In this document: positions 12,068 through 24,448 of the stretch, in pieces
Layout: the number at the start of each line of letters is the position of its first letter
How positions within the stretch are numbered: the stretch's first letter is position 1
Assembly: GCF_003573695.1 (NCBI RefSeq)
Contig: NC_039362.1
Span: 179,003,690 to 179,067,689, forward strand
Reading direction: 5' to 3'
Origin: Papaver somniferum
Lineage: Eukaryota > Streptophyta > Magnoliopsida > Ranunculales > Papaveraceae
DNA: 64,000 bases
The notes under the pieces: generated by a model
Told to the model about the DNA's origin: nothing
The model's input: the letters and a program-made list of their open reading frames with translations, nothing else
The model's database searches: none
Translations under genes and position numbers: made by a program

Positions 12068-14591
12068 TGGCAGGCTTTTGAAAGGGGTATAGAAATTAAA
12101 GCGATATGAAAACGGGGGCCTACAGTAATACCGCAAGTGCACGGTCGTCAGTTGTAGCTCGTGCAAGTACGGGTCGATCCACAGAGATCGGGAGTGTTTT
12201 GAGTTTTCTAGCTATTTGGGTTCCTAAATTGCTGTTGGGCTTAGAAGCCTTTTGGCTTAAATTGGGCTTTGAGTACTAATGGGTTTGTTAACAATAAAAT
12301 GAACTGAGCTTGGGCTCAGTTTGGTCTTTGGAGTGCAAATGGGCTTAGGCCTTAAACTTAGGCTTTTGATTAAGCCTGAATTGGATTGGGTCTTAACCTA
12401 AACTGGGCTTTGAGCCTTAGTGAAATGGGCCTCAGTGAACTAGACCTTGGGCTTTTGTTTTAGTCAAGAATCTGGGCCTTTGGGTTTCACTGATTTGAAT
12501 TGGGCTCAGTTGGATTGGGTCTTTAGCTAGGCTTCTGGGGAGGAACTGGACTTGGCTTGGCAGCAGAAGAAGTGGCAGGGCAGCAGCAGGAGCAAGAGCT
12601 GCACAGGTAGTAGCTTGCTTGACAGCATCAGCAGCAGCAGCAGCTTCAGGGCAGATAGTGATGCAGCAGGAACTGCAGGAAGGCAGCAGCAGCAGCTGTA
12701 AGGGAAGAAAAGCAGCAGCACTGCAGAGGCAGCAGTGTAGCAGAAAAAGGCAGTGCACAACAGCAGCAGCAACAGAGTTGCAGCAGCAGCTGCAGACAAC
12801 TGCAAGGCAAGTGACCACAAAGCAAATAGCAGCCAAACAGTGAACAGAAGCAAATAAAAATTAAACAGTGAACAAAACACAAAGGAGCAAAGTGAACATG
12901 ACACAAAGGCAGTTAGCCTAAGGCAGGGGAAGATGGTTAAACATGGAGCTAAACTAAGGCAGTACCTACTCAAGTCATTGTTCTTGTTTCATTACAGGGA
13001 GGATCATAATGGATGATTTTCTTGGCTAATCTTTACTCACTTTCCCCTAGCATCAGCTGTCTTCTTACAGCACAGCTGATCACAGGCTTGTTGTTCAAGA
13101 AGCTATCTATCACCCTAAGTCAGTTAAACACAGTCCCTCAAATGGACTGAATCCTTAGCTACCATCATTCTTTCACCCCTAGAATCAGTTGTCTTCTTAC
13201 AGCACAACTGATCACAGATGCATTCATTCAAGTAGATATTATCAGTCCTATGACATTTAAGCATTACAAGAACAATTAACATGATCTGAACTAACAATGA
13301 ACACAAACAAACATCTAACACATTACATGATACATTTAACAGGCATTAACAATTAACATAACAGAAGACAAGCAATTAACAGAACAAAGCAAACACAAGC
13401 ACATTTAACTGAAACATGAACATTTAACAGAAATTAGCTGAAATTGAATTTAACAGGACATGAAAGTCCTGGATGTTGGCTATTCCAAGCATAACTATTA
13501 CAACACACACATAGTTCCTATTTATAGCCACAGATACCTAAATTATACAATTAGGGTTCTTCCCCAAATTTTTCCCCAAAGTCAGTGAAATTAGGGCTTT
13601 TAGAAATTGGAGAAATCTCACCTAATTCTCTGAAATTGTTGTCGACCCATCCTTTCTCTGACTCTCCTGTATCACTCCATGCCTTCAATTTCAACTTTAT
13701 TTCACCTAATTTGTCAATTTCACCTCTAGGGTTCCTGACATGGGAGAGGCGTGAAATTGAGTGATTAGGAGGACATAGAGTTGGTGAAAGTGGAAATAAT
13801 GATGTGGGTTAGGGTTGTTGTGGAGAGCTGGTGGTGTTTGGTGGCGTCAGGGAGTGGTGGTGATGATGGTGGTGCGGCAGGGAAGGAGGTGGTTCTGCAG
13901 AGGAAGGAAGGAAGAAAGAAAGAAGAGAAGAATGGGTCGAGTTTAGGGTATAGGTATAGGTTGCTAGTGTGTGAGGCGAATCCATCGAGTCTTGATGTTC
14001 TGTGACTCTGAGCTGCGAGATGCAAGATGGTTGGTAGATCGGACGGTGATGCGGAGGCACGCGATGAGAGACCGTTGGATTATATGATACAACAAAATCA
14101 ACGATGCCAGATGGAGTTAAGTGTTGTAGTGTTAAGCGGAGATATCAGACTTTGATGCACAGCAAGGGAGCGACCGTTGGATTCAACTACCATCTAATCT
14201 GAAGGCTTGGAATTTCAGCGCTGTGGTGCTCGGCATAGACTTCAGATTTTGATGCTCTATGAAGGAGCGACCGTCGGATGCTTCTGAGAAATGATCTGAT
14301 GGCTGAGAACGGAGGCGCTTTTGTGTGTAGAAAATGAGGTTGTGCGCACCATTCTTCGCGGCTTCGTTGCGTAATTTCTCCCGGCTTTTCACTACTTTTC
14401 TGCTCTTTTCGCTCCGCGACTCATCCGAACTTTATTTATTATCTAAAAATACAAAATTAATTAATAAAAATATTTATTCTTGAAAACAATGAAAATACAG
14501 AATATGGGATAGAATGTAGAATTAATGCATAAAAGATGAGTTAAAATGCCAACAAAAAGGGATAAATATATACAATATTTGGCACTCATCA
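12068..14591 (-). repeat. 3' LTR of the young element
   Basis: It matches 18,699-21,222 almost base for base. It contains a CAG/CTG-rich section (about 12,550-12,830) and purine-rich stretches near 13,900. Open frames here are repeat translations rather than genes. Confidence 0.95.
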
Positions 14592-14606
14592 AATACCCCC
14601 AAACCT
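14592..14606 (-). other. Polypurine tract
   Basis: Reading the minus strand into the 3' LTR, GGTTTGGGGGTATTT is followed at once by the LTR start TGATGAG. This is where plus-strand synthesis would be primed. Confidence 0.8.
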
Positions 14607-15200
14607 GAATTTTACTTGTCCTCAAGTAAAACAAAACTAAGGAAATCCTAACTATACCACTGTCGCTGGTCTCTCGAATGCATTTAGCGTATGCACTAAG
14701 CCTTTTAAACCACTAAGTGTCCCTAGTGGACGAGTTGAAGTCTCGTGAAGGTTTACCAGAGGTGTGCCTACAAAACCTAAGGACAAAATATAAGCTCATA
14801 TTCCATCAAACGTGACATGTGCAAAACAGTTTAGCTCACAGCAAAATGGAGATGTCAATCTAGCTATCGAAGGCACAATCCTAGCACTGATAACAAATAA
14901 GGACATGTGATAAGAGTGTAAAGTGTATCTACACATGTGTAAAGAAAGATCTGAAGTCATGACTACTAATCACCAAGAGATAGTTTCTCAGGCTAAGAAC
15001 TGAGGTCGAAATCTAGCTAGCTGTCCGGACTTTACGAGAATTGTGAATGAGTTGGAGGTATTTCACAATTACTCGCGTTGTACATCAATGGCATACACCC
15101 TCCTTGCTTACAACAAAAACACAAAAGATAACTATTTACATGACTCTTATTTACATTGACTATTCTCTTTTTATTTTTGAACAAGAGATGATGGAATACT

Positions 15201-15332
<132 letters not shown>

Positions 15333-16142
15333 GAAGAAGGAAACACTTTTGATATAATTACAAAAGGAAACAAAAGATTACATGACACTTTGCAAGAGGT
15401 AGCCCTTTTTGATGCACCCAGTTAAATTCGATGGTTGTCTTTCTTAATGTAACCTCCACCTTCTATCCCAACCAACCAAAGAACAAGCTAGTCAAGTTTC
15501 GTTCAGTATTCTAAAGTGATTGGCAATCGTAACTTCCTATCAAACACCTTGAAGATCGAGGCCATACATGTATTGGTAGATCGTGCGCGTGCAAATTTCT
15601 TATCACTATGTGAATTGTGCTAGAATCAGGGTGCCTAAATATCTAGACTAAGACTCCTAATAAAAATACATATTTGCACAAGAGTCAACATTTCAAGGTA
15701 AATGAGCTCCATTTTTTATGATTTTTTCATTTTTTAATTTTTTTGAATTTTGATTTTTTTTTTTTGGAATTTTCAATTTTTTTTTTTTTTTTTTTTCAAA
15801 AAGAAGAAGGAGTTCGTTTTCAATTATGGCATATTATCATGGTATCTACTCTATACCCCCAAACCTAAACTAAACATTGTCCTCAATGTTTCAAAATATG
15901 GAAAGAATTAAAATGCAACATATGGAAAGGGACATGCTGAGTAGAGTAAAAGGAGAGAGAATACCCGATTTCGGCGAAAGCAGAATTAAAACTCCGTTAT
16001 TCAAGGCAAAAATCCAACATATTTCAGCCGAGATCATATTGGATTAGCAAAATATATACAAAAGGAAAAAAGGTTTTTAAAAATTTATCTACTGGATTAT
16101 ACAAAAAATTCACCATACACTAACAATCTAAAGAGTTGAGGA

Positions 16143-16481
16143 TCAACCCAAAAGACAAAGTGTAGACATTTCAACAGCTTCACACAATATATAGGAAAGA
16201 AACGCAAGTGAAACTGTGAAACAAAATGAGCTACCCCCAAACCTGGATTTTACAGAAGATATAATTTTGAAAACAAAATCGCGCAGTTTCGGGGGTTCAT
16301 CATGCAAAAGGTCTAGCTCGAAATGAACTGTGCTAGGGACGGGCAAACATGCTAATTCCAACTGTGGTTCCTCAGATGTATTATACTTAGAAGCAAAATA
16401 GTCCAAGAGGACTTGGGAAGCACACAGTTCCAAACCTAGGTTGGGAATTTCAGAAAAATTGGTTTTACAATATTGGTACAA
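16143..16481 (-). CDS. Second frame of the gag-like ORF, C-terminal part
   Basis: This minus-strand frame overlaps the end of the main gag-like ORF by 46 bases and continues its reading in another frame. The two frames share the region coding NIVKPIFLKFP in one and KTNFSEIPNLG in the other. The continuation ends with a recognisable retroelement-style segment (PPKLRDFVFKIISSVKSRFG) followed by a hydrophobic stretch. Either one base was gained or lost here, or the element uses a frameshift to make the longer product. The start given is only the edge of the open frame. Function beyond being part of the element's structural protein is unknown. Confidence 0.5.
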   Translation of the reverse strand: MYQYCKTNFSEIPNLGLELCASQVLLDYFASKYNTSEEPQLELACLPVPSTVHFELDLLHDEPPKLRDFVFKIISSVKSRFGGSSFCFTVSLAFLSYILCEAVEMSTLCLLG

Positions 16482-17794
16482 ACCAAATCTAGGTTGGGTG
16501 GAAGGCCAACAGATTGTGACTTAGGTAGAGAATAGGCATCATTACTAATCAAATCAAAATCTCCTAAGTCATCCACACATGTCACATCATGCTCACAATC
16601 ATCAATCAGTTTAGCAAGTTCACACTCAGAATCATCAACATCATCAATAAATTCATTCTCATGCATTGGCAAATCAGGAGAAATATCACAATGTGACCTA
16701 GGTAGAGAATCAGACACATCAAATATATTTTCATGCATATTAGTGTCTACAGAAGATTCAACTATTCCTATGTCATGTTCATCTTCACAGAATAATTGTA
16801 CGAATCCCATGTCAATATCAAAATCATATGAATTACAATGAGTATTAGAAAAAACAACATTCATGAAGGTCGAGGGCGAGAAGCCATATGTTTTTGAACC
16901 AACAGGTTCCACAATATTTTCATGTTCTTCTAACACATCATCATAATCATCATAATCATCATCATGGTAGCATGCATATTGGTCCTCATTAAAAGTGGTG
17001 GTGTCGTTAGTCAATTCATGTTCCTCTAAATTAGGTTCATATTCAACATCATTTACATGAATGGGACTAGACACTTCATTAGGGACAACATACATTTCCT
17101 CATGAATTTCCTCCTTTTGTAGGTGAAGCAAAATCTGATCTAAATATGCCTGAATTCGTGATGTAGATCTATCGAAGTTTTGCTCACTGAGTCTGAAAGC
17201 TTCTGTGGTGGATTCTAAATTCATGGGAGTACAAAATTCTTCATGTGCAAATTGTGGTGATTGGTACATGTGTGCATGGTCATTAGGGTTTATAAAAGAT
17301 TGATCGCAACCCTCAAAGGATTGATTATGGTCCCAATGACTACCATTCTCACAATTTATGGGCGCTTCATACCTTGGATTTTCTCTAGATTGCCTAAAAT
17401 TATGCAAAATATGACAATTCTCAACAGGGTGGTCTAAACTACCACATGCGGGACATGCATAGATTTCAGGTTGCCTAAGAAAATTAGATGTAACAGATTC
17501 CTCATGTGATTGCGTTTCTAAAGCTGCGATTCGAGCTTCTAATTGATCCATAAGAGATGATTGTGTGAGTGAGGCACTAGCAAAATGTTCATTTTCACGT
17601 TGTGGCGAATGATGCATGTGTGAATAGTCATTAGGGTTCATGTATTGAGGCTCGGGACTTTGAAAATGTCCATTATAATTCCTATAACTATTGACATCAT
17701 GGTCTGTGGGAGGTTCATAACGTGAAGTTTGTCCACACGCAAGTTCTCTAAGGGATTTGTTGTATTCCCCAACTGTAGAAAAAGATCTAGACAT
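16436..17794 (-). CDS. Gag-like protein with retroviral zinc knuckle
   Basis: A 452-residue ORF starting MSRSFSTVGEYNKS at 17,794; upstream codons in the same frame have no ATG. It is the only sizeable coding region of the young LTR element and would form its capsid-like particle or bind its RNA. The clearest feature is CPACGSLDHPVENC (coded near 17,455), a perfect CX2CX4HX4C zinc knuckle. N-terminal to it lies a Gln/Glu-rich helix (LMDQLEARIAALETQ). The phrase (I/M)NPND-(Y/H)-(S/A)-HM-(H/Y)-SPQ occurs twice, before and after the knuckle, hinting at an internal duplication. The C-terminal half is very acidic with a DDDYDDYDD run. No protease motif follows. The family is clear in type, but I cannot name a lineage. 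Confidence 0.7.
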   Translation of the reverse strand: MSRSFSTVGEYNKSLRELACGQTSRYEPPTDHDVNSYRNYNGHFQSPEPQYMNPNDYSHMHHSPQRENEHFASASLTQSSLMDQLEARIAALETQSHEESVTSNFLRQPEIYACPACGSLDHPVENCHILHNFRQSRENPRYEAPINCENGSHWDHNQSFEGCDQSFINPNDHAHMYQSPQFAHEEFCTPMNLESTTEAFRLSEQNFDRSTSRIQAYLDQILLHLQKEEIHEEMYVVPNEVSSPIHVNDVEYEPNLEEHELTNDTTTFNEDQYACYHDDDYDDYDDVLEEHENIVEPVGSKTYGFSPSTFMNVVFSNTHCNSYDFDIDMGFVQLFCEDEHDIGIVESSVDTNMHENIFDVSDSLPRSHCDISPDLPMHENEFIDDVDDSECELAKLIDDCEHDVTCVDDLGDFDLISNDAYSLPKSQSVGLPPNLDLVCTNIVKPIFLKFPT

Positions 17795-18673
17795 GATTGG
17801 GCTCAAAGGCTAAGTAAAGAGTTTACAAAGCTCAAAATTTGGTTTTTAAGGGATTGGACTTTTTGGAAAAATTTGGTTTTGTTGGGAAAAATTTGGTTTT
17901 GGCGGGAGACATTTGGTTTTAATGGGAAAAAGAAAAATTTTGGTTTTTAATGTGGGAGCAGAATAAAATTTGGTTTTAAAATCTGGGAGCAAGTAAATTT
18001 TTTTTTTTTTTTTTTTTAACAGAAATTAAAATTAAGAAAGTAAAATTTGGTTTTTTGAAATGGGAGCAAGCCCACTGTGCAAGCCTCTAATGAAATGGAA
18101 TGAAGGCTGCGGCCTACGAAAATCCAAGTTTTAATTTTGAAAGTTTAATTTGGCCCAGTTGGTTAAGGCCCGACGTTTGTTTTAAAACTTGGTTTCGAGG
18201 TCCAGTTACAAGTCCACAATCAGTTATAAGCTCAGCTGGGTTTAAACCCAGAGTCCAAAATACAAGTCCAATGGAAGAATTTAAACAAGCCCACACAAAA
18301 TAAATACAAGCCCACAAATTAAACAACAAGCCCACAAATAAATTATTACAAACCCAAAATAGAAAAATAAAAAGCCCAAAAAATTGGGTTAATTATTACA
18401 AGCCCACAATTAAATAAATTTGGAAGCCCACAGGTTGGGTTCTCTCAATTAATGGGTTTAGGCTTACCTTTTTAGCACAGCCCAGCTGCTCTGATATTGT
18501 TGCAAAAACCCAGTTGGGTTTTGGTTCTTTTCCTTGGTGGCGTCCCAGCAGAGGAAAAACAGGTTCAGAATCAGCAGGTCCAACAGCAAATGAAATGAAG
18601 CAGATGCAGATGCAAATTCTATGAAATGAAATGCAAAAATAGCTAAGAAAAACACAGATAAAACACAGCACCA

Positions 18674-18692
18674 ATCCCCGGCAGCGGCGCCA
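18674..18692 (-). other. Primer-binding site
   Basis: On the minus strand, six bases past the 5' LTR end, stands TGGCGCCGCTGCCGGGGAT. It begins TGG, complementary to the CCA tail of a tRNA, and closely resembles the TGGCGCCGTTGCCGGGGA type seen in plant Ty3/gypsy elements (Athila/Tat group). This fixes the element's orientation. Confidence 0.85.
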
Positions 18693-18698
18693 AAAACT

Positions 18699-21222
18699 TG
18701 GCAGGCTTTTGAAAGGGGTATAGAAATTAAAGCGATATGAAAACGGGGGCCTACAGTAATACCGCAAGTGCACGGTCGTCAGTTGTAGCTCGTGCAAGTA
18801 CGGGTCGATCCACAGAGATCGGGAGTGTTTTGAGTTTTCTAGCTATTTGGGTTCCTAAATTGCTGTTGGGCTTAGAAGCTTTTTGGCTTAAATTGGGCTT
18901 TGAGTACTAATGGGTTTGTTAACAATAAAATGAACTGAGCTTGGGCTCAGTTTGGTCTTTGGAGTGCAAATGGGCTTAGGCCTTAAACTTAGGCTTTTGA
19001 TTAAGCCTGAATTGGATTGGGTCTTAACCTAAACTGGGCTTTGAGCCTTAGTGAAATGGGCCTCAGTGAACTAGACCTTGGGCTTTTGTTTTAGTCAAGA
19101 ATCTGGGCCTTTGGGTTTCACTGATTTGAATTGGGCTCAGTTGGATTGGGTCTTTAGCTAGGCTTCTGGGGAGGAACTGGACTTGGCTTGGCAGCAGAAG
19201 AAGTGGCAGGGCAGCAGCAGGAGCAAGAGCTGCACAGGTAGTAGCTTGCTTGACAGCATCAGCAGCAGCAGCAGCTTCAGGGCAGATAGTGATGCAGCAG
19301 GAACTGCAGGAAGGCAGCAGCAGCAGCTGTAAGGGAAGAAAAGCAGCAGCACTGCAGAGGCAGCAGTGTAGCAGAAAAAGGCAGTGCACAACAGCAGCAG
19401 CAACAGAGTTGCAGCAGCAGCTGCAGACAACTGCAAGGCAAGTGACCACAAAGCAAATAGCAGCCAAACAGTGAACAGAAGCAAATAAAAATTAAACAGT
19501 GAACAAAACACAAAGGAGCAAAGTGAACATGACACAAAGGCAGTTAGCCTAAGGCAGGGGAAGATGGTTAAACATGGAGCTAAACTAAGGCAGTACCTAC
19601 TCAAGTCATTGTTCTTGTTTCATTACAGGGAGGATCATAATGGATGATTTTCTTGGCTAATCTTTACTCACTTGCCCCTAGCATCAGCTGTCTTCTTACA
19701 GCACAGCTGATCACAGGCTTGTTGTTCAAGAAGCTATCTATCACCCTAAGTCAGTTAAACACAGTCCCTCAAATGGACTGAATCCTTAGCTACCATCATT
19801 CTTTCACCCCTAGAATCAGTTGTCTTCTTACAGCACAACTGATCACAGATGCATTCATTCAAGTAGATATTATCAGTCCTATGACATTTAAGCATTACAA
19901 GAACAATTAACATGATCTGAACTAACAATGAACACAAACAAACATCTAACACATTACATGATACATTTAACAGGCATTAACAATTAACATAACAGAAGAC
20001 AAGCAATTAACAGAACAAAGCAAACACAAGCACATTTAACTGAAACATGAACATTTAACAGAAATTAGCTGAAATTGAATTTAACAGGACATGAAAGTCC
20101 TGGATGTTGGCTATTCCAAGCATAACTATTACAACACACACATAGTTCCTATTTATAGCCACAGATACCTAAATTATACAATTAGGGTTCTTCCCCAAAT
20201 TTTTCCCCAAAGTCAGTGAAATTAGGGCTTTTAGAAATTGGAGAAATCTCACCTAATTCTCTGAAATTGTTGTCGACCCATCCTTTCTCTGACTCTCCTG
20301 TATCACTCCATGCCTTCAATTTCAACTCTATTTCACCTAATTTGTCAATTTCACCTCTAGGGTTCCTGACATGGGAGAGGCGTGAAATTGAGTGATTAGG
20401 AGGACATAGAGTTGGTGAAAGTGGAAATAATGATGTGGGTTAGGGTTGTTGTGGAGAGCTGGTGGTGTTTGGTGGCGTCAGGGAGTGGTGGTGATGATGG
20501 TGGTGCGGCAGGGAAGGAGGTGGTTCTGCAGAGGAAGGAAGGAAGAAAGAAAGAAGAGAAGAATGGGTCGAGTTTAGGGTATAGGTATAGGTTGCTAGTG
20601 TGTGAGGCGAATCCATCGAGTCTTGATGTTCTGTGACTCTGAGCTGCGAGATGCAAGATGGTTGGTAGATCGGACGGTGATGCGGAGGCACGCGATGAGA
20701 GACCGTTGGATTATATGATACAACAAAATCAACGATGCCAGATGGAGTTAAGTGTTGTAGTGTTAAGCGGAGATATCAGACTTTGATGCACAGCAAGGGA
20801 GCGACCGTTGGATTCAACTACCATCTAATCTGAAGGCTTGGAATTTCAGCGCTGTGGTGCTCGGCATAGACTTCAGATTTTGATGCTCTATGAAGGAGCG
20901 ACCGTCGGATGCTTCTGAGAAATGATCTGATGGCTGAGAACGGAGGCGCTTTTGTGTGTAGAAAATGAGGTTGTGCGCACCATTCTTCGCGGCTTCGTTG
21001 CGTAATTTCTCCCGGCTTTTCACTACTTTTCTGCTCTTTTCGCTCCGCGACTCATCCGAACTTTATTTATTATCTAAAAATACAAAATTAATTAATAAAA
21101 ATATTTATTCTTGAAAACAATGAAAATACAGAATATGGGATAGAATGTAGAATTAATGCATAAAAGATGAGTTAAAATGCCAACAAAAAGGGATAAATAT
21201 ATACAATATTTGGCACTCATCA
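18699..21222 (-). repeat. 5' LTR of the young element
   Basis: The partner of 12,068-14,591, with three substitutions noted by eye in 2,524 bp. Its plus-strand right end is ...GGCACTCATCA, followed by the target copy CCTAT. Confidence 0.95.
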
Positions 21223-22440
21223 CCTATATCAAGGGGAAGGACCTTATGAAGATTACGAGGAAGAAGACGAACGAGGAATGCAGAGGAAAATGCTACTAGA
21301 AGGATATGACCGGGAGAGAGACCTAAGGATGCGGCTAGTGGAGGCGAGATACGAAAATCATAGGCTAAGATGCGAAGAAGGAAGAAGGCGCGAGGATGAG
21401 AGAAAACGAAATAAACGAGAAAGAAGCATTGGCGAGACAAGATGAGGGAATATGGATCATGAAATATTACATGAGCTACGGAGATTGAGGGTACAAGTGG
21501 AGTGGAATGCTCACGGAGGAAAAATGAGTCGCAATGGACAAAGGAGGAAGGCGTGCCAGCCACTCTGACCCATGCAGGGTTGGAAATAACACTGGGGGAG
21601 AGCTGAGACGGAATGACCAAAAGCAAGGAGGGTCACTGCGAAGAGACGGTGATGAGGCCGTTAGTCACCAGACTAAGAGTATAAAGCCAACGAAGCAGGG
21701 ATTGAACATGCTAGCATGGACAAAGTTAAAACTCCCGAGGCTCAACATGACTGTGGAGAGAAGTAGTACTGACGGAGGAAATCCCGGTGCTGCCGAATTT
21801 TGGAAGAGAACCAACTCCGGGGACTAGGAGTCATGAGTTCTGCAGATATCACCGATTTTACGGACACCAAACAAACAATTTCAGGAGTATCAGGAGGAAT
21901 ACATAGCCTTTGAGGCAAGTTAGCGAGGTTGTGACGATCCCGACAGAAGAATGAACTTCTCGGCTCTTATTGAGGACGATACGCGCTGTGGAAGACGACT
22001 TAATATACGAGAAAGGGGAGACGTCGAACGTAATCTCTGCGAAGTGGGTAGATTTTCGAGTAGAGATCAGGATTGGATTGATCAAAATCTTAGGCATGAG
22101 GGGTCAAGACGAAGGAATTATGATCCACGAAATAATAACGCATGAATCAACAACCAAACATATAAGGGAAAAATCGAAGCGAAGCAATGAATGGTCCCAA
22201 CAACAACTCATGATCGACAGCAACAAGATCAAGAAAGGGTGCATCTATACAACAATGAAGTTCGGAACTTCACAAAAGAATGAGAGGCAAGTATATACTT
22301 TTCAATTAATTATTCTTTCGCTCGTTCCTTCATCAGCAAAGGTCAAAGTCATCCACTCAAGCACCACACGTCTCGTTCCAAGGACTATACCAAAACGGAT
22401 TTTTCCTTAAGGATCACTCTTCAAGCAATACTCAAGGAAA
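21223..22440 (+). mobile_element. Degraded Ty3/gypsy element, right part, with gag remnant
   Basis: This continues the element split at 12,067. From about 21,227 to 21,444 a charged frame reads as Arg/Glu-rich coding typical of Tat-type gag N-termini, ending in a stop. Around 21,690-21,800 another frame has KLPRLNMTVERS, comparable with NLPKLNTTVDKV in the gag at 29,070-31,286. From 21,827 a third frame gives HEFCRYHRFYGHQTNNFRS, matching FFEYHRFHGHTTSNCRN of that gag, then a stop at 21,905. So this is a multiply frameshifted gag related to the Tat-like element. No LTR was identified; the right boundary is approximate. Confidence 0.65.
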
Positions 22441-23077
22441 AAAGGGCAAAATGTGGACACCAAAAACCATATTCGACATGTGGTACCCAATGAAATCCGG
22501 TGTAGTATAACATTCCTAGGATAGTTTACATAATATCTAGACCAAGATAGCTTAGTTTGTAAGCAAAGGTTATATTTGTAAATTCATTTCTACGCTCTAG
22601 TACTTAAGAAAATATCTAAGAGAGAGAAAGGGATGAGATTTTATTTTATCCTTATCTTCTTCTTTTCCAAAAACTAGATCTAGAGTTCCCAAAAAACTCT
22701 TTAATGGAGTCTATATAAACCAAATAATTAACTAATGAAGAACAATGAATACAAGTGTGGGTGTAGCTATGGATTTTCCGTAGTTACAAATTGAGTTGAA
22801 GAATAGTACTTGAAAATCTCAATTTTGGAGTTCAGGCACTGAGAATTTGAAGACATGTTAACATGTCTTGTGTGCATCGAACTCAGAGGGAAATGGCTTA
22901 TTATACTGGTTAGATAACTAATTCCAGCATTGTTATACAAACCACAGCCGCAAGCCAAGGACCAAATCTCGCCTCTTCTGTGTTCGGAGTCAACTCTGCA
23001 ATATGCCACAACCACTATATAGGAAACATTCTTCGAAAGAAATGGATGGCTTTGAAAGTTAGTTGTATCATGGTCTC
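22441..23077. other. Non-coding flank, no gene recognised
   Basis: AT-rich. Part of it (22,960-23,070) resembles 7,050-7,170, including 'tcaactctgcaa' and 'accactata'. I see no coding pattern. Confidence 0.45.
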
Positions 23078-23638
23078 CTAATCGAGCAAAAAAAAATTAT
23101 GGTCTCCTAATTTTGGACCACCGGTGGCTTTGGTGATTTCAAAGGAATATTTTCCGGAAACGCTTGAACATTGAGATCTCGAAAGGAACCCAGTTGCTAG
23201 GAACCCATAACACTGAACAAATTTTGATGTCAAGTCTGAAACTTGGTTTTCTAGTGCTTCTAGAACGGCAAGTAATTTCTCATCCCTCTTTCTATGGACT
23301 TGAGCTTTAAGGATTGCGTTTTCTGCTTCTAATTTCAAAACTCTTTTATCTATAGCTTCTTTCTCGACCTTGTTACTGTCAACTTCATCTTGAAGAGATG
23401 AAATTTTTGCTTCCAAGTCGGAAACTTTTCCTTCAAGTGCTTGTTTGTCATGCAACAGTTCTATAACTGTTTTTTTGTCGGGTAATACCAGGTAGACTCC
23501 AGAATGGGGAATTCAGTTCCTCACATGACCAAGTACCTGTCTGATTGGTACGATCCCAATTGATAACTAAACCTTGAGAGTTTATAAGCTTAGTAATCCC
23601 AGACGTAGGAAATGTATCTTTGAAAGCATAGAAATCCC
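23078..23638 (-). pseudogene. 3' part of an ORF split by the Tat-like element; coiled coil
   Basis: Read on the minus strand from the LTR edge, the frame gives DFYAFKDTFPTSGITKLINS and continues to SPFWSLPG, then shifts frame (or is spliced) into PDKKTVIELLHDKQALEGK and a heptad-rich coiled coil (SDLEAKISSLQDEV onward) ending near 23,078. Its 5' part lies at 32,050-32,214, on the other side of the 8.4-kb insertion. The style (FYxF segment, aromatic middle, long coiled coil) resembles the plant proteins annotated as putative gypsy-type transposon proteins, which are themselves retroelement passengers. The family call is weak. Confidence 0.5.
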
Positions 23639-24113
23639 TGTAGTCGTAAGTTTTCCTATAACTACACTCCATTTAAACTAATTCAATTATTAAGTGATCA
23701 TTATGAATTCTTATTTGATTAATTGAATATTGGAAATGTCTATAAGATAGATTTAAGTATTACAACAATTTTACTTGAAATCTAGATTCACTTTCTCTCT
23801 CTCCTCCTATTTCTTGACCAAGATTTACCTTAGAATCCCCCAGAAACAATGACCTCTCTCCTTTATATAGGGTTTTACATAGTGGATGACAGCTAAGAAA
23901 CCCATTATTTTCGGGATCACCATGCGACACATTCGCTCATATACAATCGCTCACCTTTGCATAACATACTTCTTCGCATAATTCTTCACACTTTACCCGT
24001 GACCTTGCTGACATCATCTGGTGCGCATCTCAACTTTGCTGTGTGCGACTCCCTTCGCTTAGGTTGTATTTACTTCGCGTAGTTATTAGCGTGTGCGATA
24101 TTTAACTCCTACA
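23639..24113 (-). repeat. 3' LTR of the Tat-like element
   Basis: It begins TGTAGTCGTAAG on plus and ends AACTCCTACA, matching 31,575-32,049. It is followed at 24,114 by a pyrimidine-rich stretch (tttgcctcttctcat), which is the PPT when read on minus. Confidence 0.9.
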
Positions 24114-24448
24114 TTTGCCTCTTCTCATATTTCTTATTCTTCAGAGTGAGCGATATGAGAAATTCCCCTCTTGCAAATCGCACATGCTTGTATTTTTTCA
24201 TTTTACTTTGCCGACAATTTTCTCTATTTCAAGTTCTCCTTATGTATGCGTGTCCTTTTAACCACTTATCTTTCGACACGTCCTTTTTAACCATATGTTT
24301 TTATCCGTTCATTTCTTCGCATTAATGAGAATAAATCTTGAAAAACGGGTCGCTCTTTCCTATATATTCTCTTCCACCTTACTCCTTTTATTTCTTTCAT
24401 TCTTCTTCACCTTCTCTGCAAATTTATACTCTTCATTCCCATTCTTTA

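Noticed and set aside
11100..12166. Ser/Phe-rich minus-strand frames of 60-115 codons
   Set aside because: They are shadows of purine-rich, decayed gag-type sequence on the plus strand; no domain.
12432..12973. Long minus-strand frames rich in Cys, Leu and Ala (also at 19,063-19,604)
   Set aside because: They are translations of the CAG/CTG-rich part of the LTR and occur in both LTRs in several frames; no domain.
13765..14060. Pro/Ser/His-rich and Gly/Val-rich overlapping frames on both strands (also at 20,396-20,691)
   Set aside because: They lie inside the LTRs, overlap one another on opposite strands, and reflect purine/pyrimidine bias.
23634..23638. Perfect target duplication for the Tat-like element
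   Set aside because: The flanks are ATCCC and GTCGC, equal at only three of five positions; I report it as imperfect rather than as confirmed.
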